A stretch of DNA of 64,000 nucleotides from Bifidobacterium breve (GTDB taxonomy: Bacteria > Actinomycetota > Actinomycetes > Nanopelagicales > Nanopelagicaceae): positions 310,001-374,000 of the forward strand of contig CAMCYS010000001.1 of NCBI GenBank assembly GCA_945885625.1, in the 5' to 3' direction. Within the stretch, counting starts at the first letter, position 1, and each line of letters opens with the position of its first letter. The translations under genes and the position numbers were made by a program. Below the pieces are notes generated by a model. It did not search any database and had not been told where the DNA came from. It saw only the letters and a list, made by a program, of their open reading frames with translations. Shown here piece after piece: positions 7,820 to 16,724 of the stretch.

Positions 7820-8343
7820 TAGAGAACCACTCCAACCGGAAAAGCAATGCCAGTGCTGGAATGACAGTCATAACCATTTGGATTCTTCTTCAGATACTTC
7901 TGGTGATACTCCTCGGCCATGAAGTACTCAATGCCATCGGCGCTAAGAATTTCAGAGACAATCGGATCGAAACCAGCCTTAAGTAAAACTTCTTGGTATA
8001 GATCGCGAGACTTAATCGCCTGGGTTAATTGCTCGGGAGTAGTTGCATAAATTGCACTTCGATATTGAGTTCCAATATCGCCACCTTGCTGATTGAGCGA
8101 AGTCGGGTCATGCATAGTCCAGAACTCTTCAAGTAAACGCTGATATGAAATCTGCTCATCGTCAAAGCGAACGTGCACCATTTCAGCATGGCCAGTTACG
8201 CCGGTGCATACTTGCTCGTAACTTGGATTTGGGCGAGTGCCGCCCATGTACCCAACGCTCGTTTCAACAACTCCCGTTAGCTGCCAGAAACGACGTTCCG
8301 CACCCCAAAAACAGCCAGTGGCAAAGTATGCGCTCTGATTCAT
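7819..8343 (-). CDS. msrA: Peptide-methionine (S)-S-oxide reductase MsrA
   Basis: A 174-residue enzyme with the catalytic GCFWGAE motif (Cys11) close to the N-terminus, the conserved YMGG, GHAEMVHVRFD and FWTMHDPTSLNQQGGDIGTQYRSAIY stretches, and a Tyr/Glu-rich C-terminal part. It repairs S-methionine sulfoxide using thiols. First gene of msrA-msrB. Upstream on the minus strand, CAGAAT lies 6 nt before the ATG with ATGACA 18 nt further, a plausible weaker promoter giving a nearly leaderless message. Confidence 0.95.
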   Translation of the reverse strand: MNQSAYFATGCFWGAERRFWQLTGVVETSVGYMGGTRPNPSYEQVCTGVTGHAEMVHVRFDDEQISYQRLLEEFWTMHDPTSLNQQGGDIGTQYRSAIYATTPEQLTQAIKSRDLYQEVLLKAGFDPIVSEILSADGIEYFMAEEYHQKYLKKNPNGYDCHSSTGIAFPVGVVL

Positions 8344-8450
8344 AGCGATATTCTGGCAGTAAGCTCACAAAATTGTCATACGAGATAAATCACGATAAAT
8401 ATAAATGGGTAAATAATTAATATCTGCGCTACTGATAACCTTGCTGTCGC

Positions 8451-8522
8451 GCCCCCGTAGCTCAGGGGATAGAGCACCGCCCTCCGGAGGCGGGTGCACA
8501 GGTTCGAATCCTGTCGGGGGCA
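8451..8522 (+). tRNA. tRNA-Arg (anticodon CCG)
   Basis: A full cloverleaf can be folded: acceptor GCCCCCG pairs with CGGGGGC, D arm GCTC/GAGC, anticodon stem CCGCC/GGCGG around the loop CTCCGGA, and T arm ACAGG/CCTGT with loop TTCGAAT. The loop gives anticodon CCG, reading the arginine codon CGG. The discriminator base is A and the next bases are C-T, so the 3' CCA is not encoded. A possible -10 (TAACCT) lies near 8436-8441. Confidence 0.95.
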
Positions 8523-8724
8523 CTGTCAATTGATCAAGAGTTAATTCTGAGCGAGATAAATCACCAGTTATCAGGAAATCCCCTGCGTTATGTCCTTGTA
8601 TTAACGGTGCGAGCACGAGAGAATAAGCACCTTACGACTTAAAGATCGTAGCAAGTTCAAATTTACTTAATTGCTGCAGAACTGGCTTCTGTACGCGAGA
8701 TTTCAGGGATAGGCGGTGTTAATC
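8523..8724. other. Intergenic region between tRNA-Arg and whiB1
   Basis: With the msrA-tRNA gap this is the longest protein-free stretch of the window (8344-8724). It holds no coding signal I trust. An inverted repeat TACGA-N8-TCGTA lies at 8633-8650, about 75-90 bp before whiB1, and may be a regulator site. No clear terminator follows the tRNA. Confidence 0.4.
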
Positions 8725-8994
8725 ATGGATTGGCGTCATCAATCAGCTTGTCGTGATGAAGATCCAGAGCTTTTCTTCCCAGTCGGAAATACAGGTCCAG
8801 CCATAACCCAGATTGAAGAAGCTAAAAAGGTTTGTAACCGCTGTATCGTCAAAGATGCCTGCTTGGCTTGGGCCCTTGAGAGCGGACAAGATGCCGGAGT
8901 ATGGGGCGGCTTATCTGAAGATGAACGTCGCGCCCTAAAGCGTCGTGCGGCACGAAATCGTGCCCGTCTGCAAGAACAGCAAAACCAGTTCTAA
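8725..8994 (+). CDS. whiB1: WhiB1-like iron-sulfur transcription factor
   Basis: About 89 residues, starting MDWRHQSACRDEDPELFFPVG. The four iron-sulfur cysteines are Cys9, Cys37, Cys40 and Cys46, the same positions as in M. tuberculosis WhiB1. They are followed by the GVWGGLSEDERRALKRR turn and basic DNA/sigma-contacting tail. WhiB1 is an essential [4Fe-4S], nitric-oxide-sensitive partner of the main sigma factor. I chose the ATG at 8725 over the GTG at 8716 because the protein then aligns with WhiB1. It is convergent with a pdtaS-type kinase, the same pairing as Rv3219-Rv3220c, and shares CTAA stop bases with it. Confidence 0.93.
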   Translation: MDWRHQSACRDEDPELFFPVGNTGPAITQIEEAKKVCNRCIVKDACLAWALESGQDAGVWGGLSEDERRALKRRAARNRARLQEQQNQF

Positions 8995-10460
8995 AGCGGG
9001 AACTCCAAGGTCGCTTGGGTTCCGGACTCCCCCGAAGTTAATTTAATTTGTCCACGTAGCTCATTCTCAGTCAAAGTTCTTACGATTTGTAAACCTAAGT
9101 TAGATGAGCTAACTAAATCAAAGTCACTTGGTAAACCAGCACCATCATCGCTGACAGTCACTTTTGCTTCACTCTCAAAACGTTCGACGTTAATAACTAG
9201 ATTGCTACCGTGTTCGGCTAGCCCGTGTTCAAGCGCGTTATGAATTAGCTCAGTGACAATTAAGGCAAGCGGTGTGGCGATACGCGGATCAATCTCAGCC
9301 AATGAGCCACTTCGTCTAATATTTATCTCACTCATCCGAGGGCTTAAATCTGCTGCGTGAATAACTAAATTATCTAAGACCTGATCAAAAGCCACTTTGG
9401 CATCAGAGCTATTTGAGAGCGTCTCGTGAACTAGCGCGATAGAGGCTATGCGACGTACCGCTTCTTCAAGGGCAGCGCTTGCCTGAGGTTCAGAAATTCG
9501 CCGTGCTTGTAATCGCAACAGTGCTGAAACGGTTTGTAAATTGTTCTTAACTCGGTGGTGTACCTCTCGAATCGTGGCATCCTTAGTTACTAATTCACGT
9601 TCGCGGCGTCGCAACTCAGTTACATTATGAAGTAAGACAATCGCGCCTATTCGATCATCGCCCTGTAAGAGCGGCATAACCATTAAATCAATTGTGGCTC
9701 CTGCATTTTCAATTTCAGCTCGGCGTAAAGATTTACCGCTTAGCGAACTACGAATTCCTTCATGATGAGATTCATTTCGCTGCATCGATACTTGTGATGC
9801 CACCTCACCAAGATTAAAACTCTCTAAATCATTGCCCCAACCCATTCGATTAAAGGCAGATCTAGCATTTGGACTGGCATAAGTAATTACGCCATTTAAA
9901 TCAAGCCTGATCAAGCCATCGCCTACGCGAGCAGCAGGATCAAATATTGATGATGCGTCTTGATATGGATAGGTGCCTTCGACCACCATCCGATAAAGAT
10001 TATTGGCGATCTCGCGATAATTAAGTTCTAGCCGACTTGGTGAGCGCATTAGCTCGGCATTACGGTGGCGAGAGATCACGGCAATTACTTGGCCTTGATG
10101 AATCACTGGGATTGTTTCCTCTTTAATAAGTAAGTCGCCAATTAACTCTGGTTCGGAGTCACGCACAATATCGGCGCTTGAGAGGGCCTCATCTAAACGT
10201 GGTCGTTCTCCCCAAGTGACTTCTGATCCGATCAAATCATTTGCAAATACTGTTGCTGAAGTAGTTGGACGAATGTGTGCGATTGCAACATATCCAGTTG
10301 GCCAAGAAGTTAGATCCATGCGCAATGGCACCCAAAGAACTAGGTCTGCAAAAGAGAGATCTGTAAGTATCTGCCAATCGGCAATCAATTCTTGTAGCCG
10401 ATAAATTTGTGAAGCAGTCAGCGTACTGCGCCCATTTAGCAGACTCTCGATGCGGTTCAT
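8991..10460 (-). CDS. pdtaS: PdtaS-type sensor histidine kinase
   Basis: A 489-residue soluble kinase with no membrane segment. Residues 1-165 form the GAF-like sensor, 175-285 a PAS domain, and 293 onward the HisKA_2 dimerisation domain with REVHHRVKNNLQTVSALLRL (phospho-acceptor His301 or 302), then an HATPase domain with N-box ELIHNALEHG and DDGAGLPSDF. In mycobacteria PdtaS signals to the antiterminator PdtaR in response to copper, zinc or nitric oxide. No PdtaR is in the window. It abuts the DUF6912 gene upstream (0-nt gap), so they are one operon. Confidence 0.9.
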   Translation of the reverse strand: MNRIESLLNGRSTLTASQIYRLQELIADWQILTDLSFADLVLWVPLRMDLTSWPTGYVAIAHIRPTTSATVFANDLIGSEVTWGERPRLDEALSSADIVRDSEPELIGDLLIKEETIPVIHQGQVIAVISRHRNAELMRSPSRLELNYREIANNLYRMVVEGTYPYQDASSIFDPAARVGDGLIRLDLNGVITYASPNARSAFNRMGWGNDLESFNLGEVASQVSMQRNESHHEGIRSSLSGKSLRRAEIENAGATIDLMVMPLLQGDDRIGAIVLLHNVTELRRRERELVTKDATIREVHHRVKNNLQTVSALLRLQARRISEPQASAALEEAVRRIASIALVHETLSNSSDAKVAFDQVLDNLVIHAADLSPRMSEINIRRSGSLAEIDPRIATPLALIVTELIHNALEHGLAEHGSNLVINVERFESEAKVTVSDDGAGLPSDFDLVSSSNLGLQIVRTLTENELRGQIKLTSGESGTQATLEFPL

Positions 10461-10859
10461 TTACTTAGCCTGCCAATTAGGAAGCTGAATCGCTATCTCT
10501 TGTGCTGCATACCAAGTGAGTTCGCCATCATCATTCTTGACATCTCCAACAAATAAACAATCAACCTGGGCAAATCTAATGGGTGAGAGTAGATTTACTT
10601 CAACCTCTAATTCTTCACCAATTTGCCCCGGTTCTAAATCAACAGCTAAGGCAAATGAAAAATTGGCTGAATCGCCTTGATAAGAAATTGAATCATCAGC
10701 TGCCAAAAGCGAGAGGATGTATTCTGATTCTTCTTCGCCGAGTTCCGGATTTATACTTTTAAATTGGCTAGTTGGCACAAAAGCAGAATCGATTAAGATT
10801 TCTTGATCGTCCAATAATTGAGCTAACTCATCTAGAGTAATAGCCAAGTAACCGCGCAT
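10461..10859 (-). CDS. DUF6912 family protein
   Basis: A 132-residue acidic soluble protein starting MRGYLAITLDELAQLLDD. The opening, the EEESEYILSLLAA helix near residues 62-74 and the tail WYAAQEIAIQL match my memory of DUF6912, an actinobacterial family found next to pdtaS and the CpaE/SAF genes. Function unknown. It heads the transcript that continues directly into pdtaS, from a leaderless promoter (TAGAGT at 10866-10871, 6 nt before the ATG). Confidence 0.7.
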   Translation of the reverse strand: MRGYLAITLDELAQLLDDQEILIDSAFVPTSQFKSINPELGEEESEYILSLLAADDSISYQGDSANFSFALAVDLEPGQIGEELEVEVNLLSPIRFAQVDCLFVGDVKNDDGELTWYAAQEIAIQLPNWQAK

Positions 10860-10865
10860 GGGCTA

Positions 10866-10871
10866 ACTCTA
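10866..10871 (-). promoter_or_regulatory. Predicted -10 element (TAGAGT) of the DUF6912-pdtaS operon
   Basis: TAGAGT on the minus strand, then TAGCCC (6 nt), then the ATG at 10859. Leaderless pattern. Confidence 0.5.
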
Positions 10872-10896
10872 TTGGAAGAGCTGCTTCAGTTTAAAA

Positions 10897-11994
10897 CTAG
10901 ACCTCACTAGCAATCTTTAGGATCGCCTTACGCAACATCGATTTTGGGCTAGCTTCGCTAAGAGAGGAATTACTGGTTGCCGCAGCTGCTACTGCCCGAT
11001 TATCTCTAGGTAGCGCCAAACGATTTAGTGGATTTAGTTGATCTATTTGGGCCGCCAGTTCATGGGCACCTTGATCAATGCGGCGACGAGGTGCCTCGAG
11101 ATTAGCCACAAATGTCAATTTCGCTTTCATCTTGTTTTTGGTTAGTTCTTGAATCAACTTACTTAATCTGAAACGACCAGTGTGATCTGGCCTGGAATTG
11201 ACCCAGATCTCATCACAGTTATCGCTACTCCAAATTAAGCATTGTGAGTTCCATCGTCGATCAGTTAGTTTGAGAGCTAAGTTTGATACTGAGCCAAGAT
11301 CAATAACTATTAAATCGAAATTGGCGTAAGCAGTATCCATAAATTTGGCAAAACTTGCACTCTTAGCTTCCGTTAATTCATAGGCCCATAGTAGTTGTGA
11401 GATCAACCTTGGATTTTGATCACCTCGCAAGTTTCGTAATTCTAGGGCAATAGAAATTGAGGGCTCGATTGAATTACCATCTATTAACAAGGTACGTTTA
11501 TCTAACAAACTAGATTCCATGGCAAGATTTAGCGCCAAAGTTGTAGCACCAGTTGCCGACCCAGCGGAGGCAATAGCAATAACTTTTGCCCCAGTTAAAT
11601 TACTAACTTTATGGTTCGAAATAAGTGGTTCACGAAATTCCCGACGCAAGATCGCACGTATTTGTGAGACTAACTCGGCGGGGTCGGTGGGTCTAGGTGA
11701 GAGCGATTGGTTGGAAATCATCTCGACCTCGGTGCCATAGCCAATTATTTGCCGTACCCGTGTTCCTAGTTCCAAGAATGCCGCATCGCCATAGCCCGGC
11801 AAGTCTGGCGCATAAATTAAGATCGAGCTCTTCGCCACTTCTGGATTCTGATTAAGAAAAGTCTCTAAAGCAGATAGATCCACAGCTCTCGCGATAATGT
11901 CCCAACCTTGAGAATGTAGGTTGCTAGAGACAAAGCTTTCAAAATTACTATCGGATATTGCGGTAATAATTTTGTGAGTGCTGGAATCAACCAT
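10897..11994 (-). CDS. CpaE/TadZ-like P-loop protein with degenerate Walker A
   Basis: A 365-residue protein with a receiver-like N-terminal domain (about 1-125) and a ParA/MinD-type ATPase fold from residue 132. The Walker A region reads IASAGSATGATTLALNLA: both the signature lysine and the P-loop lysine of KGGxGKT are missing, the latter replaced by alanine. The later strands (TLLIDGNS, FDLIVIDLGS) are kept. CpaE/TadZ proteins position Tad pilus machines, but no pilin, TadA ATPase or secretin gene is here. It overlaps the SAF-domain gene upstream by 8 bp. Probably a non-hydrolysing scaffold; role unknown. Confidence 0.72.
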   Translation of the reverse strand: MVDSSTHKIITAISDSNFESFVSSNLHSQGWDIIARAVDLSALETFLNQNPEVAKSSILIYAPDLPGYGDAAFLELGTRVRQIIGYGTEVEMISNQSLSPRPTDPAELVSQIRAILRREFREPLISNHKVSNLTGAKVIAIASAGSATGATTLALNLAMESSLLDKRTLLIDGNSIEPSISIALELRNLRGDQNPRLISQLLWAYELTEAKSASFAKFMDTAYANFDLIVIDLGSVSNLALKLTDRRWNSQCLIWSSDNCDEIWVNSRPDHTGRFRLSKLIQELTKNKMKAKLTFVANLEAPRRRIDQGAHELAAQIDQLNPLNRLALPRDNRAVAAAATSNSSLSEASPKSMLRKAILKIASEV

Positions 11995-12595
11995 TTAATT
12001 TCACCACTACTAGGCGGCCATAAGTGGTTGATCTGAGCACATCTGATATCTCATCTCGTCCAATCGCAATAGTGATCGCAGCTTCGGATCCGAAGTTCGA
12101 ATTTTTACGCTCAATAGCGCCTAGATAAATATCGCTCAGGACTAATTCGGGCTCAGATGGAAAAGCGCCTGACTCGGCATCCTCAAGCAGATAAATACTA
12201 ATTCGATCTCCCGCTAAAACTGCTGCTGGTAAATCAATCGCTCGAATCATCAACGAAATCTCGGCGCTATTAATGGATTCGCTCTGTGAACTAATTGATT
12301 GTGTAGCGATCAGCGAAGACCTTTGAATCCGATTGATCACGATACTTCCAATTGGGTTTATATCGGTAGCTATATAGTTACTTGAGATTGCCGAAATATT
12401 TACTTGAACTTTTGAGATGTCGCTAGCAGCAATCTGTTGGCCAGGAGTGAGTTCACGATTTGCAATCCAGAAACTTTCCTGCTGATTCGAGATCATCGAA
12501 ATTAGAACGCTCGAGAGGATTGAAGCAACTAAAAGAGATGCTGCGATCAATGCACGAGTTTGAATTTTTGATTTTTTAGTAGACATGAAAGGCAT
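11987..12595 (-). CDS. SAF-domain membrane-anchored protein (CpaB-like)
   Basis: A 202-residue protein with a short basic N-terminus, one transmembrane segment (about residues 15-34), then a SAF-like beta-clip domain beginning IANRELTPGQQIAASDI. CpaB/RcpC proteins with this layout assist Flp/Tad pilus secretins; SAF domains also occur in unrelated envelope proteins. It overlaps the CpaE-like gene by 8 bp, so the two products likely act together at the membrane. No Shine-Dalgarno or leaderless -10 is convincing; ATG at 12595 and at 12586 are both possible starts. Confidence 0.65.
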   Translation of the reverse strand: MPFMSTKKSKIQTRALIAASLLVASILSSVLISMISNQQESFWIANRELTPGQQIAASDISKVQVNISAISSNYIATDINPIGSIVINRIQRSSLIATQSISSQSESINSAEISLMIRAIDLPAAVLAGDRISIYLLEDAESGAFPSEPELVLSDIYLGAIERKNSNFGSEAAITIAIGRDEISDVLRSTTYGRLVVVKLNG

Positions 12596-12709
12596 CTAAC
12601 GGTGCCAAGCAACAATTCGATTTTGCTTATCCACAGCCATCCTTTCGGATGAGGTCCAGTAGTACTTTCGAATGATCTAGCTACCAAGGTCAGCAGAAAT
12701 TCTTTCGCC

Positions 12710-13234
12710 ATGACAACTATTGATTTCTCTGTTGAACCCATTTTTCAAACCATTACTCTCTCGCCCATCTCAAGTAGTCAAGATGAGATTCCAGGTCACC
12801 CAGTATTAGACCTATTTCGCTCCCCCGCATTAGTTCAAGAGCCACAGAAAGCTAAGTTGTATCTGGTTCCGAGCACATATGGAGATGAATACGATCCCGA
12901 CTTTGCGCCAATGCCGACCTCTGCCAGTGAATTGCCGGAAATAGGCTGCTGGGCCTTGAAGTATGGCGTTAGCGCACTTGAGATATGGGCTGGGAAAAGA
13001 CCGGCAGCTCAATTAGCCCGTTGGACAGATAGAAACCTTTACGCCAAGTTAGTTGCTGAAACTGGCTCGGTTAAAGAGATAGGACGGATCAGAAAACTAC
13101 ATGTCAACGAACCATTAGATGGGATTGTGGAATCGGTGTTAACAGTCAGATACGGTGACCGATTACGTTCATTAGTCATGCGCTTTGAAGGGATCGATCA
13201 GAAATGGTTATGTACTGAACTATTTCTGATCTAA
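12710..13234 (+). CDS. Rv3235-like protein (DUF6459)
   Basis: A 174-residue protein with a low-complexity, Pro/Ser-rich N-terminus (1-75) and a compact domain from about 80. The motifs SALEIWAGKRPAAQLARW near 96-113 and the closing EGIDQKWLCTELFLI are hallmarks of the actinobacterial Rv3235 family. Function unknown, but the family is usually encoded beside secA, as here (secA is convergent, 24 bp away). In the gap between the two stops lies a weak hairpin with a T run. Divergent from the SAF gene. Confidence 0.78.
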   Translation: MTTIDFSVEPIFQTITLSPISSSQDEIPGHPVLDLFRSPALVQEPQKAKLYLVPSTYGDEYDPDFAPMPTSASELPEIGCWALKYGVSALEIWAGKRPAAQLARWTDRNLYAKLVAETGSVKEIGRIRKLHVNEPLDGIVESVLTVRYGDRLRSLVMRFEGIDQKWLCTELFLI

Positions 13235-13239
13235 CTACG

Positions 13240-13260
13240 GCTGGCTTCAGCTGAGTTTTT
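13240..13260 (+). terminator. Weak terminator-like hairpin between Rv3235-like gene and secA
   Basis: GCTG-GCTT-CAGC (13240-13251) can form a 4-bp stem, followed after four bases by TTTTT (13256-13260), which overlaps the secA stop codon. The stem is short, so termination efficiency is doubtful. Confidence 0.3.
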
Positions 13261-15925
13261 AAGCGCCACCGTGGCAACGCTTGTACTTTTTGCCGGAACC
13301 GCATGGGCACGGCGCATTTCGTGAAACATCATTTTTAGTGACGTTACCATTTTCGTCGGCTGCGCTGTACTGCAATCCAATTGGTGAAACTGGATTAGCT
13401 TCAATGCCTTTTGCTTGGACTTCTGATGATTCGACAGTTACTTCGACATTAAATAGGAAGCCTGCAATTTCTTCCTTAATTGCATCCATCATGGCAGCAA
13501 ATAGTTCGTAACCTTCGCGTTGGTATTCCACAAGCGGATCACGTTGGGCCATCGCACGAAGACCAATACCTTCTTGCAAATAGTCCATCTCGTAGAGATG
13601 TTCGCGCCACTTGCGATCTAGAACCGATAGCAGAACTTTGCGTTCAAGCTCACGAGTAACTTCAGTGCTTAACGCACTTTCGCGATCTGTATAAGCCTTT
13701 GCTAAATCTTCTAGTACGCGATGCTTAAGTAGTTCGGCATCTAGACCTGCACGCCCGCCAAGTTCGGCATCAAGGTCAGCTGGTAGGAACGAGATTGGGT
13801 ATATGACTTTGAGGTGGCCCCAAAGAGTCTCTAGATCCCACTCTTCAGCGTAGCCTTCGGCAGTTGCTGCATCGACATAAGCCGCCAAAGTATCTTGCAT
13901 AAATTCAATAACTTGATCCTTTAGGTCTTTTCCTTCAAGTACTAAACGACGCTCACCGTAAATAACTTCGCGTTGACGGTTCATTACATCGTCATACTTC
14001 AAAACATTTTTACGAATTTCAAAGTTCTGTGCTTCAACTTGGGTCTGCGCTGAACGAATCGCATTGCTGACCATCTTTGATTCGATTGGTTCGTCCTCTG
14101 GAATTCCAGCCGCAGATAAAACGCGCTCTACGATGCCGGAATTAAAACGGCGCATTAAGTCATCTTGCAGCGAAAGATAGAAACGAGATTCACCAGGATC
14201 GCCTTGACGACCGGAACGACCACGTAGCTGATTATCAATACGGCGAGATTCGTGGCGTTCGGTACCAAGAACATAAAGACCACCGAGTGCAATAACTTCG
14301 TCGTGCTCTTTCGCAATAGCTGCTTTTTGGCGAGCAATCTCAGTTGGCCAAGCCGCTTCGTATTCAGCAGCATTATCAACTGGTGAAATTCCGCGACGTT
14401 GTAATTCGAAATCTGCCATAAACTCTGGATTTCCGCCGAGCATAATGTCGGTACCGCGGCCCGCCATATTAGTTGCGACAGTGACTGCACCTTTAATACC
14501 AGCGCGGGCAATAATGGCTGCTTCGCGTTCATGGTGCTTGGCATTTAATACTTCGTGCGCAACACCTGATTTACGCAGGATTGCTGATAGTTCTTCAGAT
14601 TTTTCAACACTGACGGTACCAATTAGAACTGGCTGACCTTTGCGGTGGCGTTCAACAATATCTTCTGCGACTGCGTTGAATTTGCCGAGTTCGGACTTGT
14701 AGACCAAATCTGCTTGATCAACACGGATCATGCTGCGGTTGGTAGGAATCGGCACAACGCCGAGCTTGTAAATCTGCTGAAATTCAGATGCTTCAGTCAT
14801 TGCCGTACCAGTCATGCCCGAGATTTTTTGATACAAGCGGAAATAGTTCTGCAACGTAATGGTTGCCAAAGTCTGGTTTTCATCCTTGATTTCAATGCGT
14901 TCTTTAGCTTCAAGTGCTTGGTGCAAGCCTTCGCTATAGCGACGACCAGCCAACATACGACCTGTGTGCTCATCTACAATCAGTAGTTCGCCATTCATTA
15001 CTACATAATCTTTATCACGCTTGAAAAGCTCTTTTGCGCGTACTGCATTATTTAGATAACCAATCATGGGCGTATTTACAGCTTCGTAGAGATTTTCAAT
15101 CTGAAGTATCTGTTCGACGCGTGTTACGCCTTCTTCAAGGATGCCTACGGTTTTCTTTTTCTCATCAATTTCATAATGAACATTTCGCTCTAGTTTTAAG
15201 ACTAGATTTGCGAACTCGACATACCATTTAGTGGCTTTATCAGCCGGCCCTGAAATGATCAGCGGAGTACGAGCTTCATCGATCAAAATGGAGTCTACTT
15301 CGTCAACTACAGCAAAGAAATGTTCGCGTTGTACGCATTCATCAAGTGACCATGCCATGTTGTCGCGTAGGTAATCAAAACCAAATTCATTATTTGTGCC
15401 ATAAGTAATATCGCAGTTATAGGCCTCGCGACGTTCAGCCGGCGTCATGTTGTTTAGGATTACGCCAACGCTTAAACCAAGAAAACGATGGATACGTCCC
15501 ATCCATTCGCTATCGCGCTCTGCCAGATAGTCATTAGTAGTTACCACGTGAACGCCTTTGCCGGCGATCGCATTTAAATATGAAGGAAGTGTTGCAACTA
15601 GAGTCTTACCCTCACCTGTGCGCATTTCGGCGATATTTCCAAGGTGAAGCGCTGCTCCGCCCATCAACTGCACGTCGTAATGACGCTGGCCCAAGGTGCG
15701 CTTTGAGGCTTCGCGAACTGTCGCAAAAGCTTCAGGCAATAAGTCATCGAGTGACTCGCCGTTGGCGTAACGGTTTTTGAATTCAGCGGTCTTGGCCCGC
15801 AGTTCTTCGTCAGTGAGGGCAACTGTGGTTGACTCAAATGAATTAACTTTGACTACGGTCTTGCTCAACTCTTTTAGGATGCGACCTTCGCCGGCACGCA
15901 TAATCCGATCGAGAATTGCAGGCAT
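13259..15925 (-). CDS. secA: Preprotein translocase motor ATPase SecA
   Basis: An 888-residue protein. The nucleotide site [10 protein letters not shown] is at 101-110, the DEAD-like [16 protein letters not shown] at about 205-220, and the C-terminal zinc-binding SEC-C tail [15 protein letters not shown] at the very end. Pre-protein cross-linking, helical scaffold and wing regions are collinear with SecA1. SecA pushes unfolded preproteins through SecYEG by ATP hydrolysis. Length is close to the usual 900. It lies downstream of comF, with a 95-bp gap that in mycobacteria holds an HPF gene but is empty here. GGTCAGGGTGG precedes the ATG. Confidence 0.98.
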   Translation of the reverse strand: MPAILDRIMRAGEGRILKELSKTVVKVNSFESTTVALTDEELRAKTAEFKNRYANGESLDDLLPEAFATVREASKRTLGQRHYDVQLMGGAALHLGNIAEMRTGEGKTLVATLPSYLNAIAGKGVHVVTTNDYLAERDSEWMGRIHRFLGLSVGVILNNMTPAERREAYNCDITYGTNNEFGFDYLRDNMAWSLDECVQREHFFAVVDEVDSILIDEARTPLIISGPADKATKWYVEFANLVLKLERNVHYEIDEKKKTVGILEEGVTRVEQILQIENLYEAVNTPMIGYLNNAVRAKELFKRDKDYVVMNGELLIVDEHTGRMLAGRRYSEGLHQALEAKERIEIKDENQTLATITLQNYFRLYQKISGMTGTAMTEASEFQQIYKLGVVPIPTNRSMIRVDQADLVYKSELGKFNAVAEDIVERHRKGQPVLIGTVSVEKSEELSAILRKSGVAHEVLNAKHHEREAAIIARAGIKGAVTVATNMAGRGTDIMLGGNPEFMADFELQRRGISPVDNAAEYEAAWPTEIARQKAAIAKEHDEVIALGGLYVLGTERHESRRIDNQLRGRSGRQGDPGESRFYLSLQDDLMRRFNSGIVERVLSAAGIPEDEPIESKMVSNAIRSAQTQVEAQNFEIRKNVLKYDDVMNRQREVIYGERRLVLEGKDLKDQVIEFMQDTLAAYVDAATAEGYAEEWDLETLWGHLKVIYPISFLPADLDAELGGRAGLDAELLKHRVLEDLAKAYTDRESALSTEVTRELERKVLLSVLDRKWREHLYEMDYLQEGIGLRAMAQRDPLVEYQREGYELFAAMMDAIKEEIAGFLFNVEVTVESSEVQAKGIEANPVSPIGLQYSAADENGNVTKNDVSRNAPCPCGSGKKYKRCHGGA

Positions 15926-16020
15926 TTAGCCACCCTGACCTTTCAAAGTTACTTTTGCTGGCAGCTTCGGCTTCTTTAAAGCCGGTACCAACTTGCGAGA
16001 TAACTCCCCAATCTTAGGGG

Positions 16021-16668
16021 TTATTCACGCCTGAGCAGTGCCACGCAAGCCGTAGCTGCCGCCTGCACCTTAAAGCCAGCCTTGGTCAAGGCTCGGTTTG
16101 CCTCATTGATAGTGGCTCCGGTGGTTACCAGATCGTCCAAAATAACCACGCTCTCACTTGAATAATTCCCGCGGAACTGAGGTTTTATTGAGAGCGCCAT
16201 TGCCAAATTCTCACGGCGGTTGGAAATATTCAATTTGCTTTGATCACGAACTACTCTTTGCTGCTCAAGCAATGGCAAGACTGCCACCCCCATATCTTTG
16301 GCAACTGAAAAAGCCATCTCGTTGATGAAATCTCGGCCACGGCGCCGATTAGAAGCAGCCCCCGATGGTATCGGCACCAGAGCACAATGAGGATATATTT
16401 GAAATACTCCTTGTAGAGATGTTCTCATAGCGCTACGAACTAATTCATCTGCTGATTTAATGCCTTGTTCTTTCGCAGCTAACAAAATGTTCTTTGCAAT
16501 CGGTGAATACGGAATTGCAGAATAGACAGCTAAATTAACGATAGAACTTAGGTATAAATGTGGGTTCCAGAGTTTTCGGCATATCGAACAAATTGAATAG
16601 CCAAGTGCACGACAGCCGAAACATCTGGTTGGAAATAGAAGATACTTTAGGTCAGATATTAACTGCAC
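16021..16668 (-). CDS. comF: ComF family phosphoribosyltransferase-like protein
   Basis: A 215-residue protein. The N-terminus has a zinc-ribbon-like CFGCRALGYSICSICRKLW (four cysteines, residues 17-35), then a type I phosphoribosyltransferase fold with RRRGRDF (about 108-114) and the PRPP loop VVILDDLVTTGATI (171-184). ComF proteins are linked to DNA uptake in naturally competent bacteria and otherwise have uncertain roles. The start is a GTG at 16668 with TAGCCT 6 nt upstream, a leaderless pattern. Same relative order (comF before secA) as in mycobacteria. Confidence 0.88.
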   Translation of the reverse strand: MQLISDLKYLLFPTRCFGCRALGYSICSICRKLWNPHLYLSSIVNLAVYSAIPYSPIAKNILLAAKEQGIKSADELVRSAMRTSLQGVFQIYPHCALVPIPSGAASNRRRGRDFINEMAFSVAKDMGVAVLPLLEQQRVVRDQSKLNISNRRENLAMALSIKPQFRGNYSSESVVILDDLVTTGATINEANRALTKAGFKVQAAATACVALLRRE

Positions 16669-16674
16669 CTGCGA

Positions 16675-16680
16675 AGGCTA
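16675..16680 (-). promoter_or_regulatory. Predicted -10 element (TAGCCT) of comF
   Basis: TAGCCT on the minus strand, TCGCAG (6 nt), then the GTG start at 16668. Supports GTG as the true start and a leaderless mRNA. Confidence 0.45.
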
Positions 16681-16724
16681 AACTTAGTCGCCTAGAGACT
16701 TTGCCAAAAAATGTTTAGATGTGG

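Noticed and set aside
8365..8616. 83-codon minus-strand open frame across the tRNA-Arg
   Set aside because: It is antisense to the tRNA, with the Pro/Gly-rich pattern that tRNA complements always give, and has no start signal.
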